Positions 27,380-37,014 of a DNA stretch of 64,000 bases are shown in pieces. The number at the start of each line of letters is the position of its first letter. The first letter of the stretch is position 1. Source of the stretch: Thermogemmatispora carboxidivorans (GTDB lineage Bacteria > Chloroflexota > Ktedonobacteria > Ktedonobacterales > Ktedonobacteraceae). The stretch lies in contig NZ_JNIM01000001.1 in assembly GCF_000702505.1 (NCBI RefSeq), positions 2,604,001 through 2,668,000 on the forward strand, written 5' to 3'. Under the pieces are notes generated by a model. That model did no database searches, had not been told where the DNA came from, and saw only the letters and a program-made list of their open reading frames with translations. A program made the position numbers and the translations under genes.

Positions 27380-27883
27380 CTAGAGGTCAGGCGCTGGCAG
27401 GCCGTGAGCTCCCAGAATGAAGAAAAGCTCTCCCCCATGATGGAGATCATGCTCGATGAGGTGCCAGATGATTTCCTGACACACGTAGCTGTAGGGTTCG
27501 TCGCGCCAGATACCCGAGAAGGTGGTCTCCAGGTCGGCGAGCGTCCACTGCCCAAGTTGCTCATCGATGATCCGCCAGGTGGTCTCTAAGCCCTCGATAA
27601 GCACGGTCACCGCTCCACCGGGAGCCTGCCTGCTCCAGCTCATGTAAGGCAGCAGCTGCTCCGGCTTTATTTCCATGACTCCCCCAAACCAGCCAGCTCG
27701 CGCCGCGGCAATATGGGCGGCAAGCTGGCGGATGCTGCGCAGGTGAGGAGCGATACGTAGCTCCAGCTGCTCCTCGCTGAGGGGAGTCAGTGCCTCGACC
27801 AGGAGCTGCTGATAGCGGCCCCAGCCACGATAGATCTCTGTCAGCGTTCTTCCTCGGGGTCGGGTTTGCTCGGCCTCTGTCAT
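27380..27883 (-). CDS. DinB/YfiT-like putative metal-dependent protein
   Basis: A 167-residue four-helix-bundle protein of the DinB family. Metal-ligand histidines are in LAAHIAA and in the C-terminal HLIEHDLHHGGEL. Family members include thiol transferases (maleylpyruvate isomerase, bacillithiol transferase) and proteins of unknown role. AAGGAG precedes ATG 27883. It is convergent with the H-NOX gene (84-nt gap), so no operon link. Confidence 0.82.
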   Translation of the reverse strand: MTEAEQTRPRGRTLTEIYRGWGRYQQLLVEALTPLSEEQLELRIAPHLRSIRQLAAHIAAARAGWFGGVMEIKPEQLLPYMSWSRQAPGGAVTVLIEGLETTWRIIDEQLGQWTLADLETTFSGIWRDEPYSYVCQEIIWHLIEHDLHHGGELFFILGAHGLPAPDL

Positions 27884-28286
27884 GCTTTGCTCCTTCTCTC
27901 TGATGATTCATCCTTTGTTTGTGAAGATCGGTCCCTTTCAGTGGGGTGAAGGGGAAGGGTACACCCCCTAGATTAGCAGGAATAGCGGACACGATCGGTC
28001 CTACAATCTTCCAATTTCAGGCGAGCAACGCGCTCACCAAACGGCGAGAAGGCGAAGGGGCGAAGCTGCGGGGTAGCGGTCTTTCCCCTATTGAACCTTC
28101 TTTCAGGCCCGGCGCTTCGCCCTGCTCCCACACACTGCCGGGCTGAAACGCTTCCCTGGCAGCAGGGCGTGATAGGGATGGACAGGATCAGGCAGGTTAC
28201 GAGGAAGGGACTGAGAAACACCTCAAGCCATCCTCGGGTCGTGCCTTATCTCATCAGCTGTTGCCTGGAGAGGAGCAGAGTGTTTC
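27884..28286. other. Divergent intergenic region, no gene recognised
   Basis: A 403-nt gap between the DinB-like and the small PRC-barrel-like gene. No hairpin or operator is convincing. Confidence 0.35.
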
Positions 28287-28616
28287 ATGGCAACCTGGAG
28301 CGCCGCCAATATTGAGAAAGGCCTGAGCGTCTACAGCGCTGACCAGCACCGCCTGGGCCGGGTGGTCGCCGTCTACCCTGAGAGTGTGCGAGTGCGTCGT
28401 GGGCCCTTGTTCTTCTGGACAGACCGTTTTTACCCTTATACCGCGATCGCCGAACGCCAGGGCCAGCGCCTGACTCTGACGATGCGGGCCTCGGAAGCCG
28501 AGGATCAGCAGTGGCGCAAACGCCCAGACTATGAGAAACATCCGGGCGATGTCCTGCAGACCTTCTACGATCGCGGCCACGGCGTCGAGGACCCCCTTGA
28601 TCCCGACGAGGGCTGA
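28287..28616 (+). CDS. Small PRC-barrel/DUF2171-like protein
   Basis: A 109-residue soluble protein. The N-terminal half (GLSVYSADQHRLGRVVAV, then GPLFFWTDRFYPYTAI) has the layout of PRC-barrel or DUF2171 proteins, which have roles in RNA or envelope metabolism. The C-terminal half is acidic and hydrophilic (KHPGDVLQTFYDRGHG). AGGAG precedes the ATG by 10 nt. Function unknown. Confidence 0.72.
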   Translation: MATWSAANIEKGLSVYSADQHRLGRVVAVYPESVRVRRGPLFFWTDRFYPYTAIAERQGQRLTLTMRASEAEDQQWRKRPDYEKHPGDVLQTFYDRGHGVEDPLDPDEG

Positions 28617-28935
28617 GCCAGCGCGCTCAACTGATCGCTCGCGCGTCCGCTACCTGCTTTGGCCCCGCCGGGCGTCTTTAGAGGGTACACCCGCAGGACT
28701 GGCGAGGTCGCCAGGCTGGCAAAGGAAGCAAGCGGCCAAGAGGAAGATACGGTTAGAACCTGAGAGAATTTAAGGTAAACACCTGATGTAGGCTAACCTG
28801 GGTCCCGGGTAGAATAGAAGCCGCTGGATGGATGCCAGGAATGGGCCTACCCGGCACCAAATGCCGACCACGAGGCCGTACGGAGGCCGGCAAGCTGGTT
28901 TTTGTCGGTGAGTTTCCCGAAGGGAGCGTGGAATC
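28617..28935. other. Upstream region of the sigma factor gene
   Basis: A 319-nt gap with no gene. TAGAAT at 28810-28815 could be a -10 box, but its expected -35 (TGTAGG) is poor. Confidence 0.3.
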
Positions 28936-30054
28936 ATGGCTATAGCTGCAGCAGATCCTGTACGCGATGGCCGCAGGATGCGACCGGCCAGCCAGTCAGC
29001 GAGGCGGCGCGCAGGCCGGAAGGCGGCCACGCTGGAGATAGAAGGCGAGGCCGCTCTGCTGGCCACGGGCGAGGACGAAGCAGCCCTCCCCACGAGCGCG
29101 ACTGTTGCCGACCTGGCCCTTGACCCGTTGCTGGAGAGCAGCGATGAGCTAGAAGAGATGGAGAGCGCTGAGGCCGACCTGACGGATGAGGTTCCTGAGC
29201 GCCGACCTTCGAATGTGCGCCAGGCTCTCGGCTCTGAAGATGCTTTTCAGAGCTACCTGCGCGATATCCGTGGCCTGGGGCTGCTGACCCATGAGGAGGA
29301 GCTTGAGCTGGCACGACGTGCCGCCGAAGGCGATGAGCTGGCACGTCGCAAGCTGATTGAGTCAAATCTGCGCCTGGTCATTGCTATTGCCCGTCGTTAT
29401 ACCAGCACCGGTGTTCCTCTGGTCGATCTGATTCAGGAGGGTAACCTGGGGCTGATGCGCGCCGCCGAGAAGTTCGATTACCGTCGCGGCTGCCACTTTG
29501 GTACATATGCGACCTGGTGGATTCGCCAGGCCGTCAGCCGCGCCGCCGGCGAGCAGTCTCGCCTGATCCATTTGCCTGAACATGTCGCCACCCGCTTACG
29601 CAAAGTACGCCGCGTTGCCGCTCAGCTCTCTCAGGAGAATGGGCTGGACCCCGAGCCTGAGCAGATCGCTGCAGCCTGCAATATTGACGTCAATGAAGTC
29701 ATCGATCTCCTCAGTGTGATTGAGCAACCCGTCTCTCTGGATGCCCCCGTTGACGATGAGGCTCGCCACTCGCTGGCCGATACGCTGGAGGATAGTACTG
29801 CCCCCGCTCCCGCTGAGACCGCCTCACAGCACTTGCTCGGCGAGGAGTTGCACCGCGCTCTTTCAACGCTCACCCCGCGCGAGCGCGCTGTGATTACGCT
29901 CCGTTACGGCATTGGCGATGGACGGAGCCGCACACTGCTGGAAGTCGGTAAGGAATTGGGCATTTCACGCGAGCGTGTTCGCCAGCTCGAGGTGGTGGCC
30001 CTGATGAAGCTGCGCAATTTCAGCGGCAATACCTCTTTGCGCGAATGCGTGTGA
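28936..30054 (+). CDS. RNA polymerase sigma factor, SigA/RpoD-type (group 1 or 2)
   Basis: A 372-residue sigma-70 protein. An acidic, low-complexity N-terminus (1-90) precedes region 1.2 ([20 protein letters not shown]), region 2 ([13 protein letters not shown], then [19 protein letters not shown] and [11 protein letters not shown]), region 3 and region 4 ([17 protein letters not shown], then [18 protein letters not shown]). Length and lack of a full region 1.1 fit either a compact housekeeping sigma or a group 2 paralogue. GGGAG lies 9 nt before the ATG. A stem-loop follows at 30181. Confidence 0.93.
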   Translation: MAIAAADPVRDGRRMRPASQSARRRAGRKAATLEIEGEAALLATGEDEAALPTSATVADLALDPLLESSDELEEMESAEADLTDEVPERRPSNVRQALGSEDAFQSYLRDIRGLGLLTHEEELELARRAAEGDELARRKLIESNLRLVIAIARRYTSTGVPLVDLIQEGNLGLMRAAEKFDYRRGCHFGTYATWWIRQAVSRAAGEQSRLIHLPEHVATRLRKVRRVAAQLSQENGLDPEPEQIAAACNIDVNEVIDLLSVIEQPVSLDAPVDDEARHSLADTLEDSTAPAPAETASQHLLGEELHRALSTLTPRERAVITLRYGIGDGRSRTLLEVGKELGISRERVRQLEVVALMKLRNFSGNTSLRECV

Positions 30055-30466
30055 CCGCCTGTCTGCCTGGGCAACCCGACAGGAACGGAACAGCTGGGCC
30101 TGTCCAGTAACGATGGCTGTAGAATGAGCTTGACGCGCTGCAAAGCGAGCAGATAGATCCTTCCCTTTGCCCGCTCACGGGGGCATGGGCCGGCTCGCTG
30201 GCTGACCCATGCCCTTCGCGGTCGCTCTTCTTCCTTCCGTTTCGTTTTCTGTCTCTCTCCTCCTGCTGCCGACTTGCTTGCTGCTCAGGCAGCCTGGCTT
30301 TCCTGCCCTCCCCGCTTTCAGGCCATCTGCCCCTCATGAAGGCCGTGACTTCTCCTCCCACTCTCGACGAAAAGACTGGCCCTGTGGTAGACTGCGGAAG
30401 AGTGACATCAAGAGATGAGAGTTTGCTACAAAGCGCTTGCTTCTGTCTGAGAGGAGATTTCGGCAC
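30055..30466. other. Intergenic region after the sigma factor gene
   Basis: A 412-nt gap without a gene. It contains a 9-bp hairpin at 30181-30214 followed by a pyrimidine-rich stretch (30215-30260). Confidence 0.4.
30181..30214 (+). terminator. Hairpin downstream of the sigma factor gene
   Basis: GGGCATGGG (30181-30189) pairs perfectly with CCCATGCCC (30206-30214) across a 16-nt loop. A T-rich but interrupted tract follows. Probable transcription terminator or mRNA end. Confidence 0.5.
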
Positions 30467-31486
30467 ATGCAACTTTGTGCAACCTGTGGTACTGATGTGA
30501 GCGGTAAGCGTTTCTGCCCGCAGTGTGGCGCACCCGTGCCACAGGCCCAGCCTCTGCAGCCGCAGCCGCCGACCGTAGCTCCAGGCGGAGCAGCGGCGGC
30601 CAACGGGGAATGGTGCCCACGCTGCGGCGGCCAGGTGCGAGCTGGGGCGGCTTTTTGCTCCCATTGCGGGCAGGCACTGCGCCCAGCGCCATCCACCGCC
30701 TCGACAGGGCCGACCCTGCGGCTCTGTCCCCAATGCCACGCGCAGGTGGCCGCTCATTATGCCTTCTGCACGCACTGCGGCGTTGCTCTGGCCGAGCCAG
30801 CCACGCCACGCTTCTGCCCACAGTGTGGCCAGCCCCAGCAGAGCGGAGCCCGCTTCTGCAGCTCCTGCGGCACGGATCTGAACGCCGTGGCGGCGGCTTC
30901 CGCTCCAGCAGCAACCACGGCAGGCCCCTACCCTGTGCCACCGCCACCAGCTACCAGCAGCGCGCCCGGAGCCGGCCCCTACCCAGTACCCGCTCCTAGC
31001 TCGCCCGCCTCTGCCCCCCCCGTGGCTCAGATGCCCGTTCAGTATGGAGGGGCTTACTCCACAGCCGGGCAGCCAGCCCCCGGGCCCGGCAGCGCGGTTC
31101 CCGCTGGCTCCTATCCCCCACAGACACCACTGGTGCTGCGTTGTCCGGTCTGCTGGGCGGTCTCTCCCACCGGGACCAGCAATTGCCCAGGCTGCCGCAC
31201 GAGCCTGGTCGGCGTCGCTCCTATCCCCGCCACCGCTGCGCAGCAGTCACCTAACCAGCAGGGCGGCGGCCTCGGTGGCCTGTTCCAGGGAGACGGCGGC
31301 AAACTGGCTATGGGGGCCCTGGGCGGAGCCGCAGCCGTCATCGGCGGCGAGATGCTCTTGCATGGCCTGGAGCGCTCCCTGGAGGGCAATGACTACGGCT
31401 ACCCACACCACCGCCATCATCACGAAGATGAGGGCGGGGTCTTGGGTGATCTGGGTCGCCTGGCAGACGACGTGGGCTTGATCTGA
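30467..31486 (+). CDS. Protein with five zinc ribbons and Gly-rich membrane-like segment
   Basis: A 339-residue protein. Four consecutive zinc ribbons (CATCG/CPQCG; CPRCG/CSHCG; CPQCH/CTHCG; CPQCG/CSSCG) are followed by a Pro/Ala-rich linker and a fifth ribbon (CPVC/CPGC). A Gly/Ala/Met-rich segment (KLAMGALGGAAAVIGGEML) then resembles a glycine-zipper membrane element, and a His-rich stretch (HHRHHHED) comes before the end. The function is unknown; it could be a protein-protein scaffold or metal-responsive protein. ATG 30467 has AGGAG 10 nt upstream. Confidence 0.78.
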   Translation: MQLCATCGTDVSGKRFCPQCGAPVPQAQPLQPQPPTVAPGGAAAANGEWCPRCGGQVRAGAAFCSHCGQALRPAPSTASTGPTLRLCPQCHAQVAAHYAFCTHCGVALAEPATPRFCPQCGQPQQSGARFCSSCGTDLNAVAAASAPAATTAGPYPVPPPPATSSAPGAGPYPVPAPSSPASAPPVAQMPVQYGGAYSTAGQPAPGPGSAVPAGSYPPQTPLVLRCPVCWAVSPTGTSNCPGCRTSLVGVAPIPATAAQQSPNQQGGGLGGLFQGDGGKLAMGALGGAAAVIGGEMLLHGLERSLEGNDYGYPHHRHHHEDEGGVLGDLGRLADDVGLI

Positions 31487-31562
31487 ATGAACTGCCCACC
31501 CTGCCTCTCCAGCCAGCATGTCCCTTTCTTTGCCAACGAGCACGAGCACCGGCCAAGATCAA

Positions 31563-31597
31563 GGGCCGGGCGGCCTTTCTTCGGCCCTGCCCGGCCC
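31563..31597 (+). terminator. Nested GC-rich hairpin after the zinc-ribbon gene
   Basis: GGGCCGGGC (31563-31571) pairs with GCCCGGCCC (31589-31597), and inside it GGCC (31572) pairs with GGCC (31583). No T-tract follows. Probable mRNA 3' end structure. Confidence 0.5.
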
Positions 31598-31665
31598 GCC
31601 CGCCGATACCCCACTTCCGACTGTACCCAGATGGGCTAGTCCGCCTAACTTCTTCTATTGCCTTG

Positions 31666-31694
31666 TTGCGACACACCCATAAAGGGTCTATAAT
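31666..31694 (+). promoter_or_regulatory. Sigma-70 promoter upstream of the M16 protease
   Basis: TTGCGA (31666-31671), a 17-nt spacer and a perfect TATAAT (31689-31694). It is the best promoter match in the window and lies about 110 nt before the M16 start codon. Confidence 0.75.
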
Positions 31695-31805
31695 GTCTGG
31701 CAACAGGGGGTATCATTCTCAAGAGAAGCCGCGCGGGCGTGCCTCACCTGCCTGTTCTCTGACTGGCTCATTAGCGGCTTAATTCATGAAGAAACGCTTG
31801 CATCG

Positions 31806-33083
31806 ATGCAATACGAGCACACTACGCTGCCAAATGGCTTGCGCCTGCTGACGATGTGCGTGCCGGGCATCCGCTCGGCCAGCATCGCTTTTTTCTTCGC
31901 CGCCGGCTCACGCTACGAACCGGATCACCTGGCCGGCATATCCCATTTTATTGAGCATATGTTGTTTAAAGGCTCAAAAAATTATCCAAGTGCACGTATT
32001 CTCTCGGAAACAATCGAGGGGGTAGGGGGGGTCTTCAACGGCAGTACGGGGAAGGAGCTGACCAGTTATACTGCGCGCGTCCCCTGCGAGCACCTCCCCA
32101 CAGTGATCAAGGTGCTCGCCGATATGATCCGTTATCCACTCTTCGATCCCTATGAGATTGAAAAGGAGCGGCAGGTGATCATCGAGGAGCTGAGCGCGAC
32201 GCGCGATGATCCACAGGAGTGGTCGGGCCTTTTGCTGGATCAGACTATGTGGCCCAATTTGCCGCTGGGGCGCGACGATGCGGGACGCGATGAAACAGTG
32301 GCCGCGATTGGCCGCCAGGATATGTTGACGTACCTGGAGCAATCCTATTGCCCCAATGCCCTGGTGGTGGGCGTCGTGGGCAATATTCATCACGCCCAGG
32401 TGCGGGAGCTGATCGAGTGGCTCTTCCACGACTGGGAACCGCGTCCGCTACGAACCTGGACGCCCTGCCCGCCACCGCGAGATGTGCCGCCCGTGGCCGT
32501 GGTCTATAAGGAGACGGAGCAGACGAATCTTTCGCTCGGTACCCTGGGGGTTGCTCATTCTTCTCCTGATTATTATGCACTGATGCTCTTGAATGCCATC
32601 CTGGGCGAGGGGATGAGTTCGCGCCTCTTCCAGAGTATTCGTGAGGAGCGCGGGCTGGCTTACGATATCGGCAGTTACACAAGCAGTTACTATGAAACAG
32701 GCAATCTGGTGGTAAGCGCGGGGGTTGATCCTTCCCAGACGGAGGCCGCTGTACGGGCCATCGTGCAGGAGCTGAATACGCTCCGCGAAGTACCTGTCTC
32801 TGAGGCAGAGCTGGAGCGCTTTAAGGCCTATGTATGCGGTGGCCTGATCCTTGGTCTGGAAAGCACCCAGCAGGTCGCCAGTTGGCTCGCCAGTCAGGAA
32901 TGCCTGCTTGGCCAGGTGGTCGATGTGGATGAGATGATCCGCCAGATTCAGGCTGTTACTCCCCAGGATCTCCAACGCGTGGCGCGCACTTGCTTCGCCC
33001 CCGAATGGCGCCGCCTGGCGTTGATTGGCCCCGAAAACCCTCGACAGATCAATCTTTTTCAGAAGTTGCTCACAGCTGCCTAA
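31806..33083 (+). CDS. M16 family zinc metallopeptidase
   Basis: A 425-residue processing-protease-like peptidase. The inverted zinc motif HFIEH is at residues 47-51, and the distal Glu lies in VIIEELSATRDDP about 75 residues on. The second M16 domain (about 210-425) lacks the motif, as usual for the C-terminal half. Length fits the single-chain mitochondrial-processing-peptidase-like group. No signal peptide is seen. Its ATG has no clear Shine-Dalgarno. The TPR gene starts 24 nt downstream, so they are probably cotranscribed. Confidence 0.92.
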   Translation: MQYEHTTLPNGLRLLTMCVPGIRSASIAFFFAAGSRYEPDHLAGISHFIEHMLFKGSKNYPSARILSETIEGVGGVFNGSTGKELTSYTARVPCEHLPTVIKVLADMIRYPLFDPYEIEKERQVIIEELSATRDDPQEWSGLLLDQTMWPNLPLGRDDAGRDETVAAIGRQDMLTYLEQSYCPNALVVGVVGNIHHAQVRELIEWLFHDWEPRPLRTWTPCPPPRDVPPVAVVYKETEQTNLSLGTLGVAHSSPDYYALMLLNAILGEGMSSRLFQSIREERGLAYDIGSYTSSYYETGNLVVSAGVDPSQTEAAVRAIVQELNTLREVPVSEAELERFKAYVCGGLILGLESTQQVASWLASQECLLGQVVDVDEMIRQIQAVTPQDLQRVARTCFAPEWRRLALIGPENPRQINLFQKLLTAA

Positions 33084-33107
33084 CGCGGGAAGAGGAGACC
33101 AGGTTCT

Positions 33108-36100
33108 ATGCTGAAAACGATGTCTACGCTGCGTGAGTATTTGCAGTATACGGAGGATGCCCTGAGCGCCGGGCGCATCGAGGAGGCTCTTGAACACTGC
33201 CAGTATGTGCTCTCGCATTTCCCTCACTCTCTAGAGGCTCATCGCCTCCTCGGGGAGATCTATCTGGCTCAGAACCGTTTGGCTGAGGCCCAGCAGACCT
33301 TCGATTGGGTCTTGACCAACGATCCCGAAAATGTGCTCGCTTACTGCAACCGCGCGCTGACAAGCGAACGCCTGGGGGATGTGGAAACCGCACTCGACTG
33401 CTATCAGCAGGCGTATGAGCTGAGCCGGGGCAATAGCCAGATCCGTCAGGAGTTTAATAAGCTGAGTGCTCGCAGCGGCCAGCCCGGCTTTATGCTCTCG
33501 CGCGCCGGCCTGGCCCGCCTCTATATGCGCGGCGACCTGCTCTTTCAGGCCATTCAGGAATGGGAGGCAGTGCTGACCACTACCCCCGATCGCCTGGATG
33601 CCCGCACGGGCCTGCTCGAAGCCTGCTGGCACGATGGCGATTATGAGCGCGCTGAGCAGATCGCAACCAGCTTGCTGGAGGAGATCCCCGGCTGCCTGAA
33701 GGCTTTGCTGCTCCTGGCCCATATGACCTTTCCCCACAATCCGGCTCGCGCCCGCGAGCTGCTCCAGCGAGCCGAGGCGCTTGACCCCGAGATGACAATG
33801 GCTCGCGAGCTGTTCAGCGACCTGCTGACGGCTTCCTCTAATGACCCTTTCCTGACACTTGTGCGCAAGGATGCCGTCTTGATGCCACCTCCTGGACGGC
33901 CCACGGCTCCTGCTGCTGAGTCAACCCTATCCCGACCCAGCTCGACTTCAGCAGAGGAGCAGGAAGCAGCCAGCAATGAGAGCGAGCCGATCTTCGGCTG
34001 GACCACGCCCGACCCGTATCCGCTGGCTCTGACGACAACCCCTGCTCCCTCCCCCACGCCTGCACCGCCTTCGATGCCTTCGCAGCCGCTAGAGGCACCT
34101 GGGTCCAGTGGCAGCGAGGCTTATCATGCCAGCTCCCTTTCCTGGTCTCTCTCCGGTAGTGATTTCTCTTCTGGAGAGCAGGGACCCTCTTGGGAGGAGC
34201 AGCCGGTCTGGCCGCCTACCCCAGCGGCTGACTCCGAGGAAGACCTGGGCCTGCCTGTCAGCCAGTCTTCTACCCATCCCGCCTGGCTAGACGCCCTCGA
34301 TTCAACGCTCTATCGCCAGCCATCCGGTCCCCTCGCTACGCCTGCTTCCTCGCCTGAGCCAGCGGCAGAGGCCGCTGAAGGGGCCGAGGCTGCCGCAACG
34401 CCCGAGCCCGAGCTGGAGTCGGTGGACCTTTCCCATAAGGAGATGACTGCAGAGGCCGCCTGGTCCCAGCCTGCTGCTCAGGCGGAGTCGCTCGCCGAGC
34501 GGCCGGGAGCAGAGGAAGAGATCTTTCCGTTTATGCAGGAGGGCGCCGACCCAGAGGAGGGCTGGCCAGAGTGGCTGAAGTCCCTGGGAGCGGAGACGAT
34601 GGAGGAGTCCGAGGAGCCCGCCGAGGTGTCACCAGCCTCTTCACCAGCCAGCTCCGGCTCACATGGAGCAGTCTGGGGCGAACCAGAGGAGGAGCAAGAA
34701 CCAAAGCAGGAACGAGAGGCGGCCTGGCCGGCAGACCAGGGAGGACAGGGACCCTCGGTAACGTCCGTTTCAGCAGAGGCCGATGGCTATGCACGCCTGG
34801 AACAGGGTTGGCGCGGCGAGCCAGCCGCTCACCGCACGGAGGACTACGCCGCCTCGGAGCTGGCTTACTCTGCCCCGACAACCTGGGATGAGTTGACGGG
34901 CGAGGAGTTCTCTGCCCCCCCGGAAAAGCCAGCCTGGTTGGAACAGCTGCAAGCCAGTCATAGCGCGTTCGAGGAACCGGAGGCGGCGGCTGGTCCGCTC
35001 TGGCCACCCTCTGCTCCGACAGCCTCCTCTAACACCGGCGTGCCTGCCACCCCGCCAGCAGCTTCAATCTGGGGCGAGGAGTCTCCCGCTCCCACTCCTA
35101 CGACGCCCGCCGCTTCTCCACAGAGTTCCTCTCACCCGGAGGCAGGAATTCCCTGGCTTGAGCAACTGGCCGGTTGGTCGACAGGCTCCGAGGTATCCGC
35201 AGGCTCATCGATGAGTAGCCCGTCTCCGTCCGCCTACGAGACTCAGAGCATGCGCCCTGAGCCTGAGCCATCCCCCGCCCCTTCGGCACAATCTCAGGAG
35301 CTGCCTGCTTCGTCATGGCTGGCCGAGCTGGCCGCCGGGGCTGGGCAGCGTCCCGCCGCCGAGCAGAGTGGGCCGCCAGCAGCCGCTGAGCAACGACTGC
35401 TGACAACTTTGGAGGACCTTGAACAGCAGCTGTATGCCCAGGGCTTCGTGCCGCTGCAACCAGGCGAGCTGGCAGCCTTTGCGCAGCAAGGGCCAGGAAC
35501 ATCTCCCCTGCCCGCGGCGCCTGAACAGCCACCACGGACCACCTATACCCCCCAGCAGCCAACGATTCCTCCAGCTCCGCCCCCCCCCTCCGAGCTGGAG
35601 GAAACGGTCCGCGCCCCGCTGGGACAGCCCCCACTTCAGCCTCCTCGCTACGAGGAGCCAAGACACATGCCTGAGCCGCTCTGGCCCGCTACGCCCGGCC
35701 CAGGACTCAACTCGCCCTCAGCACAAGGCTCTCCTCAGGGGCCTTCGCTACCCAGCTATCGGCCCGATGCCCTGCTGGAGGACGAGCTGGAGACAACTAT
35801 GAAGCGCCCGGTCTTCCGCCTCCAGCCAGCACAGAACCGCCCTTCGGCCTCGGGCGGACGCCCCTCCTCTCCAGCTCCTCGCCCCGCCAGCCGCGAGACC
35901 CCCAGCGCTGGCCCAAGTGGCCCCAGCGCCGGCGCAGGCAGAAGCTCAGAAGGGGGCGAGGCGAATTACAAGGAGCACCTGATCCGCGGTTATCAGTATC
36001 AGCTCGCCGGTGCTTACGACGAGGCAATGCAAGAGTATCGCATTGTGATCCGCAATCAGCCGGAACTGCTGGGCGAGGTGATCAGCAATACGCGCGCTCT

Positions 36101-36248
36101 GCTAAAGCTGGCGCCGAAATATGCACCAGGTTACCGCGTACTTGGTGACGCCTACATGCGCCAGGGCGAGTATCTCCAGGCTATGGAGGCTTACAATAAG
36201 GCACTGACCATGACGCGCCGCGCCAGAGGTCAGGGCGCTTCTTCCTAG
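33108..36248 (+). CDS. Large TPR protein with disordered WLxxL-repeat linker
   Basis: A 1046-residue protein. Residues 1-240 are TPR repeats (EEALEHCQYVLSHFPHSLEAHRLLGEIYLA is split over two helices). Residues about 260-940 are a long Pro/Ser/Ala/Glu-rich linker predicted disordered. A second short TPR block (955-1046) closes the protein. In the linker a WLxxL motif recurs five times at Trp393, Trp489, Trp610, Trp683 and Trp737 (AWLDAL, EWLKSL, AWLEQL, PWLEQL, SWLAEL). This looks like a multivalent docking scaffold. No signal peptide or membrane helix is seen. AGGAG precedes ATG 33108. It follows M16 directly, with Roadblock and Ndk downstream. Confidence 0.85.
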   Translation: MLKTMSTLREYLQYTEDALSAGRIEEALEHCQYVLSHFPHSLEAHRLLGEIYLAQNRLAEAQQTFDWVLTNDPENVLAYCNRALTSERLGDVETALDCYQQAYELSRGNSQIRQEFNKLSARSGQPGFMLSRAGLARLYMRGDLLFQAIQEWEAVLTTTPDRLDARTGLLEACWHDGDYERAEQIATSLLEEIPGCLKALLLLAHMTFPHNPARARELLQRAEALDPEMTMARELFSDLLTASSNDPFLTLVRKDAVLMPPPGRPTAPAAESTLSRPSSTSAEEQEAASNESEPIFGWTTPDPYPLALTTTPAPSPTPAPPSMPSQPLEAPGSSGSEAYHASSLSWSLSGSDFSSGEQGPSWEEQPVWPPTPAADSEEDLGLPVSQSSTHPAWLDALDSTLYRQPSGPLATPASSPEPAAEAAEGAEAAATPEPELESVDLSHKEMTAEAAWSQPAAQAESLAERPGAEEEIFPFMQEGADPEEGWPEWLKSLGAETMEESEEPAEVSPASSPASSGSHGAVWGEPEEEQEPKQEREAAWPADQGGQGPSVTSVSAEADGYARLEQGWRGEPAAHRTEDYAASELAYSAPTTWDELTGEEFSAPPEKPAWLEQLQASHSAFEEPEAAAGPLWPPSAPTASSNTGVPATPPAASIWGEESPAPTPTTPAASPQSSSHPEAGIPWLEQLAGWSTGSEVSAGSSMSSPSPSAYETQSMRPEPEPSPAPSAQSQELPASSWLAELAAGAGQRPAAEQSGPPAAAEQRLLTTLEDLEQQLYAQGFVPLQPGELAAFAQQGPGTSPLPAAPEQPPRTTYTPQQPTIPPAPPPPSELEETVRAPLGQPPLQPPRYEEPRHMPEPLWPATPGPGLNSPSAQGSPQGPSLPSYRPDALLEDELETTMKRPVFRLQPAQNRPSASGGRPSSPAPRPASRETPSAGPSGPSAGAGRSSEGGEANYKEHLIRGYQYQLAGAYDEAMQEYRIVIRNQPELLGEVISNTRALLKLAPKYAPGYRVLGDAYMRQGEYLQAMEAYNKALTMTRRARGQGASS

Positions 36249-36586
36249 CCACTCGCTGACCAGGAGTAGCGACCGGCTCGCTCGCGGGCCGCCGACAGGG
36301 AGTAAGCGGACTGGCACGGTCCAGGGTCAACAGCAGACGGCCCGCCCGACGATCGGGAAGAGAGGCAGACAGGTGAAGGAAGACGTCAGGAGAGCAAGCC
36401 GGCGCATGCCTGGCCGACCTCAGCTGGCCCGGGCTCCCAGCCACCAGATTTTTCGACCAGGCCAGGTCAGGCTGGGCCGGGCGGAACTGAGACCGGGCTG
36501 GCCCAGCCGCCTGGCTGCGCTCTGGCGTTGAGATGAGCATCGCTCATCTCAGAGAAGAATCTAGCTACCATCCAAAGGAGTCATCA
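36249..36586. other. Intergenic region, no gene recognised
   Basis: A 338-nt GC-rich gap between the TPR and Roadblock genes. No terminator is convincing, so readthrough into Roadblock is possible. Confidence 0.35.
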
Positions 36587-36940
36587 GTGGAGACGATTCT
36601 ACAGCGGTTGACCGAGCTTGATGAGGTCACAGGCGTCATCCTGGTGGGTAAGGACGGGCTGATCGTCAGTGGAACGTTGCATAGCGAGGATGAGGAAATG
36701 ATCGGTGCCCTGTCCGCTACCGCCTTTGGCTCCCTCAGTACCTATACTAAGCAAGTGAACCAGGGCGAGATTCGCCATGCTATAATTGAAACGCAACAGG
36801 GGACGATCCAGATGGCGGAGGTGGGCGACCTGATCCTCGTCGTGACTACTCAGCAGACCCGCTCTCCCAATCTCGGACGTGTACGCCTGGAGATGAAGAA
36901 AGCCTGTCGCCAGATTCTCCCTCTGGTGACGAGCCAGTAG
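36587..36940 (+). CDS. Roadblock/LC7 domain protein
   Basis: A 117-residue single-domain Roadblock/LC7 protein, the MglB-like family that regulates small Ras-like GTPases such as MglA. The fold signatures are LTELDEVTGVILVGKDGLIVSG (split over strands), then the helix in EMIGALSATAFGSL and GTIQMAEVGDLILVVTT. A GTG at 36587 has AAAGGAG 6 nt upstream and gives the expected length; an in-frame ATG at 36533 is less likely. It lies between the large TPR gene and ndk. The cognate GTPase is not identified in the window. Confidence 0.9.
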   Translation: METILQRLTELDEVTGVILVGKDGLIVSGTLHSEDEEMIGALSATAFGSLSTYTKQVNQGEIRHAIIETQQGTIQMAEVGDLILVVTTQQTRSPNLGRVRLEMKKACRQILPLVTSQ

Positions 36941-37014
36941 GAGCCTCTCCCTCCTTCGCTTTGACCAAAGCGTTGGTCTGTAATTTGGTGGAAAGGAAGT
37001 TTTAGCTGCAAGCG

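Larger units (their letters stand above)
31487..31805. other. Intergenic region upstream of the M16 protease gene
   Basis: A 319-nt gap with no gene. It contains a nested GC hairpin (31563-31597) and a near-consensus promoter (31666-31694). Confidence 0.6.
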
